A stretch of DNA of 64,000 nt from Dyella flava (GCF_016904955.1 NZ_JADIKE010000037.1:372001-436000); one strand, 5' to 3'; counted from the first letter of the stretch, positions 1 to 9,398 are shown. Translations and numbers: made by a program. Notes: generated by a model not told the origin, from the sequence alone.

Positions 1-234
1 GGAAGCCGGTGTGGAGACGTTGCCGGCGATTGCCTGATCGTCGCCTGACCTGCTGGCGAGCACATGGATGTGCTCGTGCGATGCAGCATGCGCAAACAAA
101 GCAAGCGCATAAAAATGCAGCGGGAACATTTCGCAAGATTGTCCCCTCACCCTCCTCTCATGTCCCAAAAGATGGGGTAAGCCGCTTCCCGACATTGCGC
201 TAGTCTAGGCAGGCACATCCAACGGGGAGTCACC
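1..234. other. Left-edge stretch without a confident gene
   Basis: No convincing coding sequence is visible. One frame reads a short tail (EAGVETLPAIA then stop, about 2-37) that could be the 3' end of a gene beginning outside the window, but this cannot be tested here. The last 20 bases hold a clear ribosome binding site (GGGGAG) for the hydrolase starting at 235. Confidence 0.4.
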
Positions 235-2211
235 ATGAAGTCGAGTCGTGCCGCGATCGCGTTACGCGGGCTCAGTCCTGCCGTGTTTGCCCTGCTGCTC
301 AGCCTGAGCGGCGCTCTATTGGCGACGGATCCGCCCAGCAACTCGCCATACCCCAACTACCCCAGCGAAACGCCGGCGCAATTCAAGCCGGTCACCAGCA
401 GCTACGACTACGTCGAGCGCGACGTGATGATTCCGATGCGCGACGGCGTCAAGCTCCATACCGTCATCCTGATTCCCAAGGGCGTCACGCACGCCGGCAT
501 CGTGCTGACGCGCACGCCCTACGATGCCAAAGAACTCACGCATCATGTGATGAGCGGCCATCTCGGCCCGATGCTGGAGGGTTACGACAACGCGACCGAC
601 GTGATCGTAGAAGATCACTACATCCGGGTGATCCAGGACATCCGCGGCAAATACGGCTCCGAGGGCGATTACGTGATGAACCGGCCGATCCACGGCCCGC
701 TCAACCCCACGCCGGTGGATGACGCCACCGATACCTACGACACGATCGACTGGCTGGTGAAGAACGTGCCCGAGTCGAACGGCAAGGTCGGCACCATCGG
801 CATTTCCTATGACGGCTTCGAGCCGCTGATGTCATTGATCAATCCGCATCCGGCGCTGAAAGTCGCGGTGCCGATGAACCCGATGGTGGATGGCTGGATG
901 GGAGACGACTGGTTCCATCACGGTGCGTTCCGCCAGCAAAACATGTCCTACATCTACGAGCAGAGCGCCAGCCGCGATAACTTCTACAAATGGTGGACCG
1001 ACTATCACGACGAATACGACCTGTTCATGCAGGCCGGCTCGGCCGGTGAACTCGGCCGCCAGTACGGCATGGAACAGCTCGGCTTCTGGAACAAAGTGCT
1101 GGCGCACCCGGCGTACGACTCGTTCTGGAGCGAACAGGCGGTCGACAAGGTACTTGCCGCACAGCCGCTGAAGGTGCCGGTGATGCTGGTGCACAGCCTG
1201 TGGGATCAGGAAGACATCTACGGCGCACTCGCCGTCTATCGCGCCATCAAGCCGAAAGACACCAGCGGCGAGATGGTGAAGCTGGTGATGGGCCCCTGGC
1301 ACCACGGCCAGGAAATCGAAGAAGGCAGCTCGCTTGGGGCGATTCAATTCGGCAGCGACACCGCCAAGTATTTCCGCGAGCACATCCTGCGCCCGTATCT
1401 GGCGCAATACCTCAAGGATGGCGCTCCCAAGGCGGACATCGCACCGGTGACCGCCTATCAGACGGGCACCAATCAGTGGCAACGGCTCAGCCATTGGCCG
1501 CTTGCCTGCGAACAAGGTTGCAGCACGAAGAGCCGGCCGCTGTATCTGGAGGCGGATAACAAGCTCGGCTTCAGTGCGCCCGCTGCGGGCAGCAGCTATG
1601 ACGAATACGTCTCCGACCCGGCGCATCCGGTCCCGTTCCGCGCCCGGCCGATCCAGCCTATCGGCTACGACAATGGCCTCACCTGGCCGCAGTGGCTGGT
1701 CGACGATCAGCGTGAAGCATCAGGCCGCACTGATGTCGTCACGTACATCTCTGACGTACTCACCCAACCGCTGACCATCGCCGGTACGCCGGTGGTGCAT
1801 CTGGTGGCGTCGACCAGCGGCACCGACAGCGACTGGGTAGTGAAGCTGATCGACGTGTATCCCGATCAGGTCGCCGAGCAGCCGGAGATGGGCGGCTATC
1901 AGCTCGCGGTGGCGATGGATATCTTCCGTGGGCGCTATCGCGAAGGTTTCGACGACCCCAAGCCGCTCGCAGCCAATCAGCCACTGGCCTATCGCTTCGA
2001 CTTGCCCAATGCCAATCACGTGTTCCTGCCTGGTCACCGCGTGATGGTGCAGGTGCAATCGAGCTGGTTCCCGCTGTATGACCGCAATCCGCAGACCTTC
2101 GTGCCGAACATCTTCTGGGCCAAGCCGGCGGATTATCAGAAAGCGACGCAGCGGATTTATCACTCGGCCGATGAGGCCAGCTATATCTCGCTGCCGGTCG
2201 TCAGTATTTGA
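235..2211 (+). CDS. Secreted CocE/NonD (peptidase S15) family alpha/beta hydrolase
   Basis: The 658-residue product begins with a Sec-type signal peptide (basic start, then a Leu/Ala-rich core to about residue 30), so it probably acts in the periplasm or outside the cell. The S15 alpha/beta-hydrolase fold is indicated by the RDGVKL region, an IRGKYGSEGDY segment and the nucleophile elbow GISYDG with Ser191. A C-terminal jelly-roll domain is expected from about residue 430, with the family-like HRVMVQVQSSWFP strand near 595. Relatives include cocaine esterase, alpha-amino acid ester hydrolases and X-Pro dipeptidyl peptidases, so the reaction is ester or amide hydrolysis with unknown substrate. 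A GGGGAG ribosome site lies just before the ATG. The gene stands alone. Family is certain, substrate is not. Confidence 0.9.
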   Translation: MKSSRAAIALRGLSPAVFALLLSLSGALLATDPPSNSPYPNYPSETPAQFKPVTSSYDYVERDVMIPMRDGVKLHTVILIPKGVTHAGIVLTRTPYDAKELTHHVMSGHLGPMLEGYDNATDVIVEDHYIRVIQDIRGKYGSEGDYVMNRPIHGPLNPTPVDDATDTYDTIDWLVKNVPESNGKVGTIGISYDGFEPLMSLINPHPALKVAVPMNPMVDGWMGDDWFHHGAFRQQNMSYIYEQSASRDNFYKWWTDYHDEYDLFMQAGSAGELGRQYGMEQLGFWNKVLAHPAYDSFWSEQAVDKVLAAQPLKVPVMLVHSLWDQEDIYGALAVYRAIKPKDTSGEMVKLVMGPWHHGQEIEEGSSLGAIQFGSDTAKYFREHILRPYLAQYLKDGAPKADIAPVTAYQTGTNQWQRLSHWPLACEQGCSTKSRPLYLEADNKLGFSAPAAGSSYDEYVSDPAHPVPFRARPIQPIGYDNGLTWPQWLVDDQREASGRTDVVTYISDVLTQPLTIAGTPVVHLVASTSGTDSDWVVKLIDVYPDQVAEQPEMGGYQLAVAMDIFRGRYREGFDDPKPLAANQPLAYRFDLPNANHVFLPGHRVMVQVQSSWFPLYDRNPQTFVPNIFWAKPADYQKATQRIYHSADEASYISLPVVSI

Positions 2212-2345
2212 TGCATCGCATGGCTCCGCCCGCAGGGGCGGAGCCATGCGCCGTTGAGCCACCGGAACTGAGCCGAGGGACTTCCACCCGCAACCCGCTT
2301 GGGTGTAGAACAACCTACCCGTTCCGTCCACCGACCGGCTGACGC

Positions 2346-2819
2346 ATGAGCGACAACGCTTTTCACATCCGTCTCGCCGAGGATGACGACGAATTCATCC
2401 TCGGCCTGGTTCCACGTTTCGTGGATTTCTCCCTGCCCACCTGGCGCAAGCGGCATGAATGCATCGAAGGCATTCGCAAGGACCTCAGCCGTCACTTGGA
2501 TGAGCAGCCCTCCAACAGCTATGTGTTCATCGCCGAAGATGCGGAAGGCGAGCGCGTCGGCTTCATCCACCTGCAGAAAACCCAGGACTACTTCACCGGC
2601 CGACCCAACTGCCACATCTCCGATCTTGCTGTCGCGCCACGCCACGAAGGCCAGGGCGTGGGCAAGGCGTTGATCGAGTACGCCGAAGGATGGGCACGCG
2701 AGCATCAATGCCAGCTGGTGACCCTGGCTGTGTTTCCCGGCAACGAACGCGCAAGGGCGTTGTATGAGGCGGCGGGCTACAACGTGGATCTGCTCAGGTT
2801 GGCCAAGCCTACGCACTAA
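2346..2819 (+). CDS. GNAT family N-acetyltransferase
   Basis: A 157-residue cytosolic protein with the GNAT fold. The acetyl-CoA binding signature appears as the strand ISDLAVAPRHEGQGVGKALI (about residues 92-110; Q/R-x-x-G-x-G/A motif = EGQGVG), followed by the C-terminal NERARALYEAAGY motif B region. It should transfer an acetyl group from acetyl-CoA to an amine, but nothing in the sequence or context identifies the acceptor. It lies 134 bases after the hydrolase and is followed by a repeat-rich gap, so it is probably a single-gene unit. Confidence 0.88.
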   Translation: MSDNAFHIRLAEDDDEFILGLVPRFVDFSLPTWRKRHECIEGIRKDLSRHLDEQPSNSYVFIAEDAEGERVGFIHLQKTQDYFTGRPNCHISDLAVAPRHEGQGVGKALIEYAEGWAREHQCQLVTLAVFPGNERARALYEAAGYNVDLLRLAKPTH

Positions 2820-3187
2820 ATACACATGACGTTGTAGCCACAACGTTCGAGGCAAGCGCAGCCCCTCACCCCAACCCGCTCCCCGAAGGGGAGAGGGAGC
2901 AAAGCTTGGTAAATACGACATCCCTCCACAAACTGCTGTTCCCCCTCTCCCCTTCGGGGAGAGAGCCTGCCCCGGACTTGATCCGGGGGCTGGGGTGAGG
3001 GGCCGAGCTTGCCTCGAATCGCATGCTTGCCACGAGCCACCATTCCTCTGCTCTCCTGCGAGCCACAACCTTTTCGCAAGCACATTGCCTGTCCCGAATA
3101 GCAAAGCCCCACAAACATGCCTTATGTCACTGTCGCCCAGCCCCCGAATGCGATGTGCTGACCACTTGGGGTAGCAAGGGGTGAGCG
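2820..3187. other. Repeat-rich intergenic gap
   Basis: No gene is seen. The stretch holds two inverted copies of a GC-rich hairpin repeat (see 2862-3002) and, at its right end, the ribosome site (AGGGG) of the amine oxidase gene. Confidence 0.7.
2862..3002. repeat. Inverted pair of GC-rich intergenic hairpin repeats
   Basis: The left copy (2862-2905) runs CCCCTCACCCCAACCC, then CTCCCCGAAGGGGAG. The right copy (2941-3002) is its approximate reverse complement, with CTCCCCTTCGGGGAG and then CTGGGGTGAGGGG. Each holds a tight hairpin and together they form a large inverted repeat. Related copies occur in this window at about 4822-4866, 9399-9442, 12170-12210, 12273-12330 and 12378-12420. This fits a dispersed REP-like family of proteobacterial intergenic regions. 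Confidence 0.8.
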
Positions 3188-4795
3188 ATGCAAGGGGAAG
3201 GGTCAGAATCGTCGATGACGCGCCGCGATCTGCTGCGCATGATCGGATTGAGTGCGGGTGGCGCGGCGATGTACCAGGCGATGAGCAGCCTGGGCCTGGC
3301 CGCCGAATCACCCTACAAAGGCACGCCTAAACTGCAAGGCGCGCCACGCGGTACGTCGGTGCTGATACTCGGTGCAGGGCTGGCCGGCATGGTGGCCGCC
3401 TACGAGTTGCGCCAGGCTGGCTACAAGGTGCAGTTGCTGGAATACAACGCGCGCCCCGGTGGCAGAAATTGGACGCTGCGCGGCGGCGATACCTATACCG
3501 AAATGGGCGGCCACACCCAGCATTGCCAATTCGACCGCGGGCTGTACATCAATCCAGGCCCGTGGCGCATCCCTTATCACCATCGCGGTCTGCTTGATTA
3601 CTGCAAGAAGCTCGGCGTGCCATTGGAGCCGTTCGTGCAGATCAATTACAACGCCTACCTGCACAGCCCGGATGCCTTCGGCGGCAAACCGCAACGCTAC
3701 CGAACCATTAACGCGGATTACCGCGGCCATGTGGCGGAGATGCTGGCCAAGGTCACCCAGCAGAGCAAACTCGATACGCAGCTCAGCAAAGATGACCAGG
3801 CCCTGTTGCTGGAGTCATTGCGGGATTGGGGCGCGCTCGACAAGAACTATGCCTACGCCAGTGGCCCTGCGGTGAGCAATCGCCGTGGTTACGACAAACC
3901 GCCAGGCGGCGGCTTGTCGGGCAAGCCGACGGATTCGCAACCGCTGCAGCTGCATGATGTGCTTGATTCACGCATGTGGAAAAACCTCACCGAGGGCGAG
4001 ATCTTCGAATTCCAGACCACGCTGTTTCAGGCCGTAGGCGGCATGGGACGCATTGGTGAAGCGTTCGGCCGTGAACTGAAAGGGCTGATCCACTACAACG
4101 CCAAGGTCACCGAAATTCATCAAGATGAGCACGGCGTTACCGTCACTTATGTGGATGCGCGGCATCCAGGCCAGGCACACAAAGCGCACGCCGACTGGTG
4201 CATCTGCACGATTCCGCTTTCCATCCTCAGCCAGATTCCGATGAATGTGAGCGCATCGATGGCCGATGCGATTGGCGCCGTGCCTTACGCTGCAACCGTC
4301 AAGGTAGGCCTGCAATTCAAGCGCCGCTTCTGGGAGGAAGACGAAGACATCTACGGCGGCATCACCGCCACCGACTTGCCCATCAACTGCATCAGCTACC
4401 CCAGCAACGACTACAACACGCGCGGCAAGGGCGTGCTGCTTGGCGGTTATATGTGGGGCCTCAGTGCCTACGAATTCACCGCCATGACGCCGGAAGAGCG
4501 CATTCGTAGAACGGTGGAATACGGCAGCCAGATTCATCCGCAATACAAGACGGAATACGAGAACGGCATCGCCGTGGCCTGGCATCGCACACCGTTCACC
4601 ATGGGGTGTTTTGCGAGCTGGTCGGATGAGCTGCGCGCCAGGCACTACAACAACCTGTGCCAGATCGATGGACGCATTGCGCTTGCCGGCGAGCACGCGT
4701 CGTATCTGCCTGCGTGGCAGGAAGGCGCAGTGACTTCGGCGTTGGATGTGATTGAGCGATTGCATCAGCGCGTGATGGCGGGAGGTGTGGCATGA
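3188..4795 (+). CDS. Exported flavin monoamine/L-amino-acid oxidase family protein
   Basis: The 535-residue product carries a twin-arginine-like leader (TRRDLL at residues 11-16, then a hydrophobic stretch to about 38), so it is probably exported folded with FAD. The Rossmann dinucleotide motif LILGAGLAGMVAAYELRQAG, the ARPGGRNW motif and the C-terminal FAD contact (IALAGEHASYLPAWQEGA) mark the amine oxidase family. Such enzymes oxidise amines or amino acids to imines. The ATG at 3188 is preferred because an AGGGG site sits 6-7 bases upstream; an alternative ATG at 3215 keeps the Tat motif. Its stop overlaps the start of a cytochrome c gene (ATGA), and a RidA-family gene follows, which suggests a dehydrogenase passing electrons to cytochrome rather than a true oxidase. 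Substrate unknown. Confidence 0.87.
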   Translation: MQGEGSESSMTRRDLLRMIGLSAGGAAMYQAMSSLGLAAESPYKGTPKLQGAPRGTSVLILGAGLAGMVAAYELRQAGYKVQLLEYNARPGGRNWTLRGGDTYTEMGGHTQHCQFDRGLYINPGPWRIPYHHRGLLDYCKKLGVPLEPFVQINYNAYLHSPDAFGGKPQRYRTINADYRGHVAEMLAKVTQQSKLDTQLSKDDQALLLESLRDWGALDKNYAYASGPAVSNRRGYDKPPGGGLSGKPTDSQPLQLHDVLDSRMWKNLTEGEIFEFQTTLFQAVGGMGRIGEAFGRELKGLIHYNAKVTEIHQDEHGVTVTYVDARHPGQAHKAHADWCICTIPLSILSQIPMNVSASMADAIGAVPYAATVKVGLQFKRRFWEEDEDIYGGITATDLPINCISYPSNDYNTRGKGVLLGGYMWGLSAYEFTAMTPEERIRRTVEYGSQIHPQYKTEYENGIAVAWHRTPFTMGCFASWSDELRARHYNNLCQIDGRIALAGEHASYLPAWQEGAVTSALDVIERLHQRVMAGGVA

Positions 4796-5328
4796 GGCGC
4801 TTGTTCCAATCTCGCCACAAGCCACTCCCTCTCCCCCGCGTGCCCCGAAGGGGAGAGGGAGCAAAGCGTGGCTTCGTTACGCTGTTCTGCGGTGTCGCGC
4901 TGAGTATGCTGAGCATCGGCGTTGCAAAATCCCAATCCTCCGATAACGCCTTCTACACCCGCACCACCATCAAGAACGCCAATGGCGAGCAGATCTTCCA
5001 CAGCATCTGCCAGGGCTGCCACATGCCCGATGCCAAGGGTGCAACCGGCGCGGGCACTTATCCCGCACTCACCGGCAATCCGAAACTGGCATCGCCCCAA
5101 TACATGGCGGCCGTGATTCTGTTCGGCCGGCACGACATGCCTTCTTTCGAGATGAAGCCGGAGACGCACAGCAATTTCTTTGCCGACACCAAGCTCAGCG
5201 ACGAGCAGATTGCGGAAGTCATCAACTATGTCCGCACACATTTCGGCAACACCTACAGCAACAGCATTACTGCTGCGGAAGTCGCTGCCATGCACCCGCA
5301 GAACCAGCCATCGGCAACCAAGCCGTAA
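4792..5328 (+). CDS. Exported c-type cytochrome, partner of the amine oxidase
   Basis: A 178-residue class I cytochrome c with one heme site CQGCH (Cys73, Cys76, His77) and a likely distal Met in HDMPSFEMKP. The only in-frame start overlaps the oxidase stop as ATGA and has a GGGAGG site upstream, so translation is coupled. The signal peptide is unusual: residues 11-25 (PLPLPRVPRRGEGAK) are encoded by a copy of the dispersed intergenic hairpin repeat (about 4822-4866), which puts a proline/arginine-rich stretch ahead of the hydrophobic core at about 28-45. The expected role is electron transfer from the periplasmic oxidase to the respiratory chain. A RidA protein follows after 14 bases. Confidence 0.88.
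   Translation: MRRLFQSRHKPLPLPRVPRRGEGAKRGFVTLFCGVALSMLSIGVAKSQSSDNAFYTRTTIKNANGEQIFHSICQGCHMPDAKGATGAGTYPALTGNPKLASPQYMAAVILFGRHDMPSFEMKPETHSNFFADTKLSDEQIAEVINYVRTHFGNTYSNSITAAEVAAMHPQNQPSATKP
4822..4866. repeat. Intergenic-type hairpin repeat inside the cytochrome c reading frame
   Basis: The segment CTCTCCC ... CCCCGAAGGGGAGAGGGAG closely matches the copy at 2862-2905, down to the following GCAAAGC. Here it lies inside the coding sequence and is read through in frame. Confidence 0.75.
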
Positions 5329-5342
5329 ACGGGAGTTGTCTC

Positions 5343-5837
5343 ATGCATAAGGCCATCCACGCTGTTGCGCTGTGCGCACTGTTCGCTTCGTTTGCAAGCT
5401 CCGCGCAGGACGTGACGCGCTACCCGATTCCGAACAGCAACTTTCCCATTTCCGCCGCGGTGGAAGTGCCTGCCGGCAAAGCCACCATTTATCTGAGCGG
5501 CAATGTGCCGCCCGTGGTGGATCCCAAGGCAGCGAAGGATTCCGTGGCGGCCTACGGCAACACCGAAACGCAAACCATCGGCACGCTCACCCATATCCAG
5601 AAGCAACTGCAGGCCATGCATCTGGACATGGGCGACATCGTGAAGATGAATGTGTTCCTGGTGGGCGATCCGGATCACGCTGGGCATATGGATTTTGCCG
5701 GATTTATGGCCGGCTACGCCAAATTCTTCGGCACCAAGCAGCAACCGAATCTGCCAGCGCGCTCGGCGGTGCAGGTGGCGGCGTTGGCGAACCCGGGCTT
5801 TCGGGTGGAAATTGAAGTGACCGCCGTGCGTCCCTGA
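5343..5837 (+). CDS. Exported RidA (YjgF/YER057c/UK114) family protein
   Basis: The 164-residue product has a Sec signal peptide (to about residue 22, SSAQ) ahead of a RidA fold, recognisable from AIYLSGNVPP-like, QTIGTLTHIQKQL, DIVKMNVFL and the C-terminal PARSAVQVAALANPGFRVEIEV segment. RidA proteins hydrolyse reactive enamine/imine intermediates; the Arg in PARSAVQVA matches the conserved substrate-binding arginine position. An exported RidA directly behind an exported amine oxidase and cytochrome c suggests it deaminates the imines the oxidase makes. It is the last gene of the operon and ends at a bidirectional terminator. Function within the trio is inferred. Confidence 0.85.
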   Translation: MHKAIHAVALCALFASFASSAQDVTRYPIPNSNFPISAAVEVPAGKATIYLSGNVPPVVDPKAAKDSVAAYGNTETQTIGTLTHIQKQLQAMHLDMGDIVKMNVFLVGDPDHAGHMDFAGFMAGYAKFFGTKQQPNLPARSAVQVAALANPGFRVEIEVTAVRP

Positions 5838-5860
5838 ACTTCCGTAGCCGGCGTGCCCAC

Positions 5861-5889
5861 AAAAAAGCCGCCCATGAGGCGGCTTTTTT
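5861..5889. terminator. Bidirectional rho-independent terminator
   Basis: A GCCGCC-catga-GGCGGC stem-loop is flanked by six A on the left and six T on the right, so it can end transcription from both the RidA gene and the convergent sapC gene. Confidence 0.9.
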
Positions 5890-5908
5890 GCAACCGTACC
5901 GGTGACGA

Positions 5909-6670
5909 TCAGTTCTTGGTCTTGTTCGCCGCTTCGGCTTCTTCGCGCAGGGCCAGACGCTGACCCACGCGATCGATGTTGGACAGCGACAGCAGGTGCG
6001 CGTAGATCCAGGCCAAAGTGCCGTCGTTGAGGAACCGGTGCGTGGTTTCCGCATCGATCTTGCGCAGCTTTTCCTCGTTGACCACATACAGGCCGTTGAG
6101 GTTGAGCACGTTGCCGTTGCGCTCCAGACGAACGTTGCGCGGCTCGAGCAGGTCGTACTTTTTCAGATCTTCCATGAACTGCTTGGTGCGCGCGACGTGT
6201 TGCTGGAATTCGCCGAGGAAGTTCACGGCGTTCTTCAGCATGTCCGATTCGCTGCCGTCTTCCTGGAACAGGCGCTCGCCTTCCTGGTCGCTGAAGCCTT
6301 CATAGGCTTCATCGAGGAACACGGTGAAATCGTCGCCTTCGGAACCCGGCGGCTTCTCAGCCAGCACGAACGGATAGCGGCGCACGAAAGCCGGAATGTA
6401 GACGCCCTGCGCCCACTGGCCATCGGTATCAAGGAACAGGTTTTCGTTCTGGCGCAGGCCCAGCAGCGCCATCGGACCGGCACTGGCGATGTCGGAACCG
6501 GCGAACAGGATCGGGATATCGCGGGCGGTGACGGGGAATTCCGTGCAGGTCAGCGGCACGGAATGCACGCCGTGCGCAAACTTGAGGTTCTGCAGCCCCT
6601 TGATGCGCAGATCCTTGTGAGCGGTGCGATTGAGCGGCACCGGCCGCTCGTAGAAAAGTACTTCAGCCAC
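5909..6670 (-). CDS. SapC family protein
   Basis: A 253-residue protein matching the SapC family of proteobacteria, recognised from the N-terminal pattern FYERPVPLNR then HKDLRIKG, a TCTEFPVTARDIPILFAG core and the C-terminal LAWIYAHLLSLSNIDRVGQRLA segment. The family is named after Campylobacter S-layer associated genes, but its biochemical role is not settled. No signal peptide is visible. It stands alone, converges on the amine-oxidase operon and shares its terminator. The C-terminus is Lys/Asn-rich (EAEAANKTKN). Confidence 0.82.
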   Translation of the reverse strand: MAEVLFYERPVPLNRTAHKDLRIKGLQNLKFAHGVHSVPLTCTEFPVTARDIPILFAGSDIASAGPMALLGLRQNENLFLDTDGQWAQGVYIPAFVRRYPFVLAEKPPGSEGDDFTVFLDEAYEGFSDQEGERLFQEDGSESDMLKNAVNFLGEFQQHVARTKQFMEDLKKYDLLEPRNVRLERNGNVLNLNGLYVVNEEKLRKIDAETTHRFLNDGTLAWIYAHLLSLSNIDRVGQRLALREEAEAANKTKN

Positions 6671-6925
6671 GTTGCTTACCTCTGCCCCGCCGTGCCGGGG
6701 CCGCCACCCAGGCTTCCCCTCCCAAACCCGGCGTCGGGTCTACAGATGAACGATCACTATATCAGCGCCTGCTTCCTAGGGGGAATCAGACCAAACTCAG
6801 GATTTTTGAGAGGTATCGCCCGGCTTTTGCATGTGTTTTGCAATCAAGTTGGTCTATGCTGCCGCAAAACCGAGCACCGTTGCATGGATGGGCGCTCTTT
6901 CGCTACTGGGTGAAGGACGGAACGC

Positions 6926-7525
6926 ATGCTGATGGAAGTGCCAAAGCTGGCCGATCTCAACTCGACCCGCGTGTTGTCGCTGGACGCCGCCGGACGGATC
7001 CTTGACTGGATCAGCTGGCAGGACGCGGTTTGCCTTTACGTGCGGGAGGCGGTGGCCTGGACCCTCGGCGATCCTTGCCTCACCGTGCACGGCGGCCATA
7101 ACCGTATCCTGGGCAGGCAGAGCCAGATCCAGCTTCACCCCATCGTGGCCAGCACCGGCCATTGCCGCGATCACGCCATCGACCCGGCACCAGCCCTTAC
7201 CAACAGCGCCCTTTTTGGGCGCGATCGTTATATATGCATGTACTGCGGCGAGCGTTTCAGCCGCGGCGAATTGACCCGCGACCACGTGCTGCCCATTTCC
7301 AAGCGCGGCCGGGACGAATGGGAAAACGTGGTCAGCGCCTGCCTGGCCTGCAACCTGAAGAAGTCCAACCGCACCCCGCAGGAAGCCAACATGCCCCTGC
7401 TGGCGGTGCCGTACCGGCCGAGCTGGGTGGAACACCTGATCCTGTCCAATCGCAATATCTTGGCGGACCAGATGGAGTTCCTGGTCAGCCACCTGCCCCG
7501 GCATCGGCGCGAAGCCTTGGTGTAA
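6926..7525 (+). CDS. HNH endonuclease family protein
   Basis: A 199-residue protein with a complete HNH zinc-ribbon nuclease domain: CMYCGERF, then RDHVLPISKRG, WENVVSACLACNLKK (two CxxC knuckles, catalytic His in DHVLP, Asn in ENVV). The N-terminal 90 residues are an extra domain seen in chromosomal, non-mobile HNH proteins of this type. The role is probably DNA cleavage or repair, but no partner gene is near. It lies upstream of dxs with about 95 bases between and may be transcribed separately. Confidence 0.88.
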   Translation: MLMEVPKLADLNSTRVLSLDAAGRILDWISWQDAVCLYVREAVAWTLGDPCLTVHGGHNRILGRQSQIQLHPIVASTGHCRDHAIDPAPALTNSALFGRDRYICMYCGERFSRGELTRDHVLPISKRGRDEWENVVSACLACNLKKSNRTPQEANMPLLAVPYRPSWVEHLILSNRNILADQMEFLVSHLPRHRREALV

Positions 7526-7620
7526 GGCGGCGTCCTCAAACTGAGTGGAGTTTGACCGGGGCCATGGCGGCGCCGCGTGTTTCCCTTGCCCCGCCCTAAC
7601 GCAGGGTTAACAATACGCCG

Positions 7621-9393
7621 ATGATCGACCTGTCCCGTTATCCGCATCTGTCCGCGCTCCAGACGCCGGCGGATCTGCGCCGCGTACCCGATGACCAGCT
7701 CTCCGTGGTCGCCGATGAGTTGCGTGGGTACCTGATCGAGGCCGTCGCAAGTTCTGGCGGTCATTTCGGCGCGGGGCTGGGCGTGGTGGAACTGACGGTG
7801 GCGCTGCACGCCGTGTTCGATACCCCGCACGACCGGCTGGTCTGGGATGTCGGCCACCAGTGCTACCCGCACAAGATCCTGACCGGCCGCCGCGACCGTA
7901 TCACCACGATCAAGAAGAAGGGCGGCCTGGCGCCGTTTCCTCGCCGCGAGGAAAGCGAGTACGACACCTTCGGCGTCGGTCACTCGTCCACCTCGATCTC
8001 CGCCGCACTGGGCATGGCCATTGCGCTGAAGCGCAAAGGCGATACGCGCAAGATCGTCACCGTGGTTGGCGATGGAGCGATGACCGCCGGCATCGCGTTC
8101 GAAGCGCTCAATCATGCGGCGGATGTCAACGCCGACATGCTGGTGGTGTTCAACGACAACGGCATGTCGATCAGCGAAAACGTGGGTGGTTTGACTAAAT
8201 CCGTCGCGCGCCTGCCCGGCACGCTGTTCGAGGAAATGGGCTTTCACTACAACGGCCCGGTCGACGGTCACGATGTGCCGCAATTGCTGCATGCCTTGCG
8301 TGCGGTGAAAGATCTGCCCGGCCCGCAACTGCTGCATATCATCACCACCAAGGGCAAAGGCTATGCGCCGGCAGAGCAGGCGCAGATCGAATATCACGCG
8401 GTCAGCCCGTTCGATCCAAGCGCTGGCGTGGTGAAAAAAGCAGGGCCATCCAAACCCAGCTATTCCGATGTCTTCAGCGACTGGCTGTGCGACATGGCCG
8501 CCGCCGACGAACGCCTGCTCGGCATCACGCCCGCCATGCGCGAAGGCTCCGGCCTGGTGCGCTTTTCGCAGCGCTATCCGCAGCGCTATTTCGATGTGGC
8601 GATTGCCGAACAGCACGCAGTCACGCTGGCGGCCGGGATGGCCTGCGAAGGCGCCAAGCCGGTGGTGGCGATCTATTCCACCTTCCTGCAGCGCGCCTAC
8701 GACCAGACCATCCATGATGTCGCGCTACAGAATCTCGACGTGACGTTCGCGATCGATCGTGCCGGCGTGGTCGGACCGGATGGCGCCACGCATGCCGGCA
8801 GTTTCGATCTGACCTTTCTGCGCTGCCTGCCGAACATGCTGATCATGGCGCCTGCTGACGAGAACGAATGCCGCGCGATGCTCACGACCGGTTTCCGTTA
8901 CAACGGTCCGGCGGCGATCCGTTATCCGCGCGGCACCGGTCCCGGCGTAGCGATCGCCGAAGCGCTGGACACGCTGCCGATCGGCAAGGCCGAGCTGCGC
9001 CGCCGCGGCCACGGCCTGGCCATCCTGAGCTTCGGGGCGATGCTGGCCCCGGCCCTGGAGATCGCCGCGGAGCTGGATGCCACGCTGGTCAACATGCGTT
9101 TCGTCAAGCCGCTGGATGAAACCCTGCTGCTTGAATTGGCGAAAGACCATGGTGCCTTCGTGACGCTCGAAGACAACGTCATCGCGGGTGGCGCCGGCGC
9201 CGGCATCTCCGAATGCCTGGCGGCACATGGTGTAAACTCGCCGATTTTGCATCTGGGCTTGCCCGATGCTTATCTGGAACACGGCACCCGTGAGGAAGTG
9301 CTGAGCGAGGCGGGTCTGGACCTGCCTGGCATCCGCAAAGCGATCTTTGCCCGTTTTCCCAAGCTCGGTTCATTGAACCAGGCGAGTGCTTGA
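7621..9393 (+). CDS. dxs: 1-deoxy-D-xylulose-5-phosphate synthase with shortened internal loop
   Basis: Dxs condenses pyruvate and glyceraldehyde 3-phosphate to DXP, the first step of the MEP isoprenoid pathway, using thiamine diphosphate. Visible are [10 protein letters not shown], the ThDP motif [32 protein letters not shown], the catalytic Glu in [12 protein letters not shown], and the C-terminal transketolase part (GAAGISE-like GGAGAGISE). At 590 residues it is shorter than the usual 620-640. Between SENVGG and PGTLFEE (residues about 191-199) only some 7 residues are present where E. coli Dxs has about 46, so the flexible linker loop is missing while both flanks are intact. The gene precedes an HpnN-like exporter, consistent with hopanoid supply. 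Confidence 0.97.
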   Translation: MIDLSRYPHLSALQTPADLRRVPDDQLSVVADELRGYLIEAVASSGGHFGAGLGVVELTVALHAVFDTPHDRLVWDVGHQCYPHKILTGRRDRITTIKKKGGLAPFPRREESEYDTFGVGHSSTSISAALGMAIALKRKGDTRKIVTVVGDGAMTAGIAFEALNHAADVNADMLVVFNDNGMSISENVGGLTKSVARLPGTLFEEMGFHYNGPVDGHDVPQLLHALRAVKDLPGPQLLHIITTKGKGYAPAEQAQIEYHAVSPFDPSAGVVKKAGPSKPSYSDVFSDWLCDMAAADERLLGITPAMREGSGLVRFSQRYPQRYFDVAIAEQHAVTLAAGMACEGAKPVVAIYSTFLQRAYDQTIHDVALQNLDVTFAIDRAGVVGPDGATHAGSFDLTFLRCLPNMLIMAPADENECRAMLTTGFRYNGPAAIRYPRGTGPGVAIAEALDTLPIGKAELRRRGHGLAILSFGAMLAPALEIAAELDATLVNMRFVKPLDETLLLELAKDHGAFVTLEDNVIAGGAGAGISECLAAHGVNSPILHLGLPDAYLEHGTREEVLSEAGLDLPGIRKAIFARFPKLGSLNQASA

Positions 9394-9398
9394 GGGTG

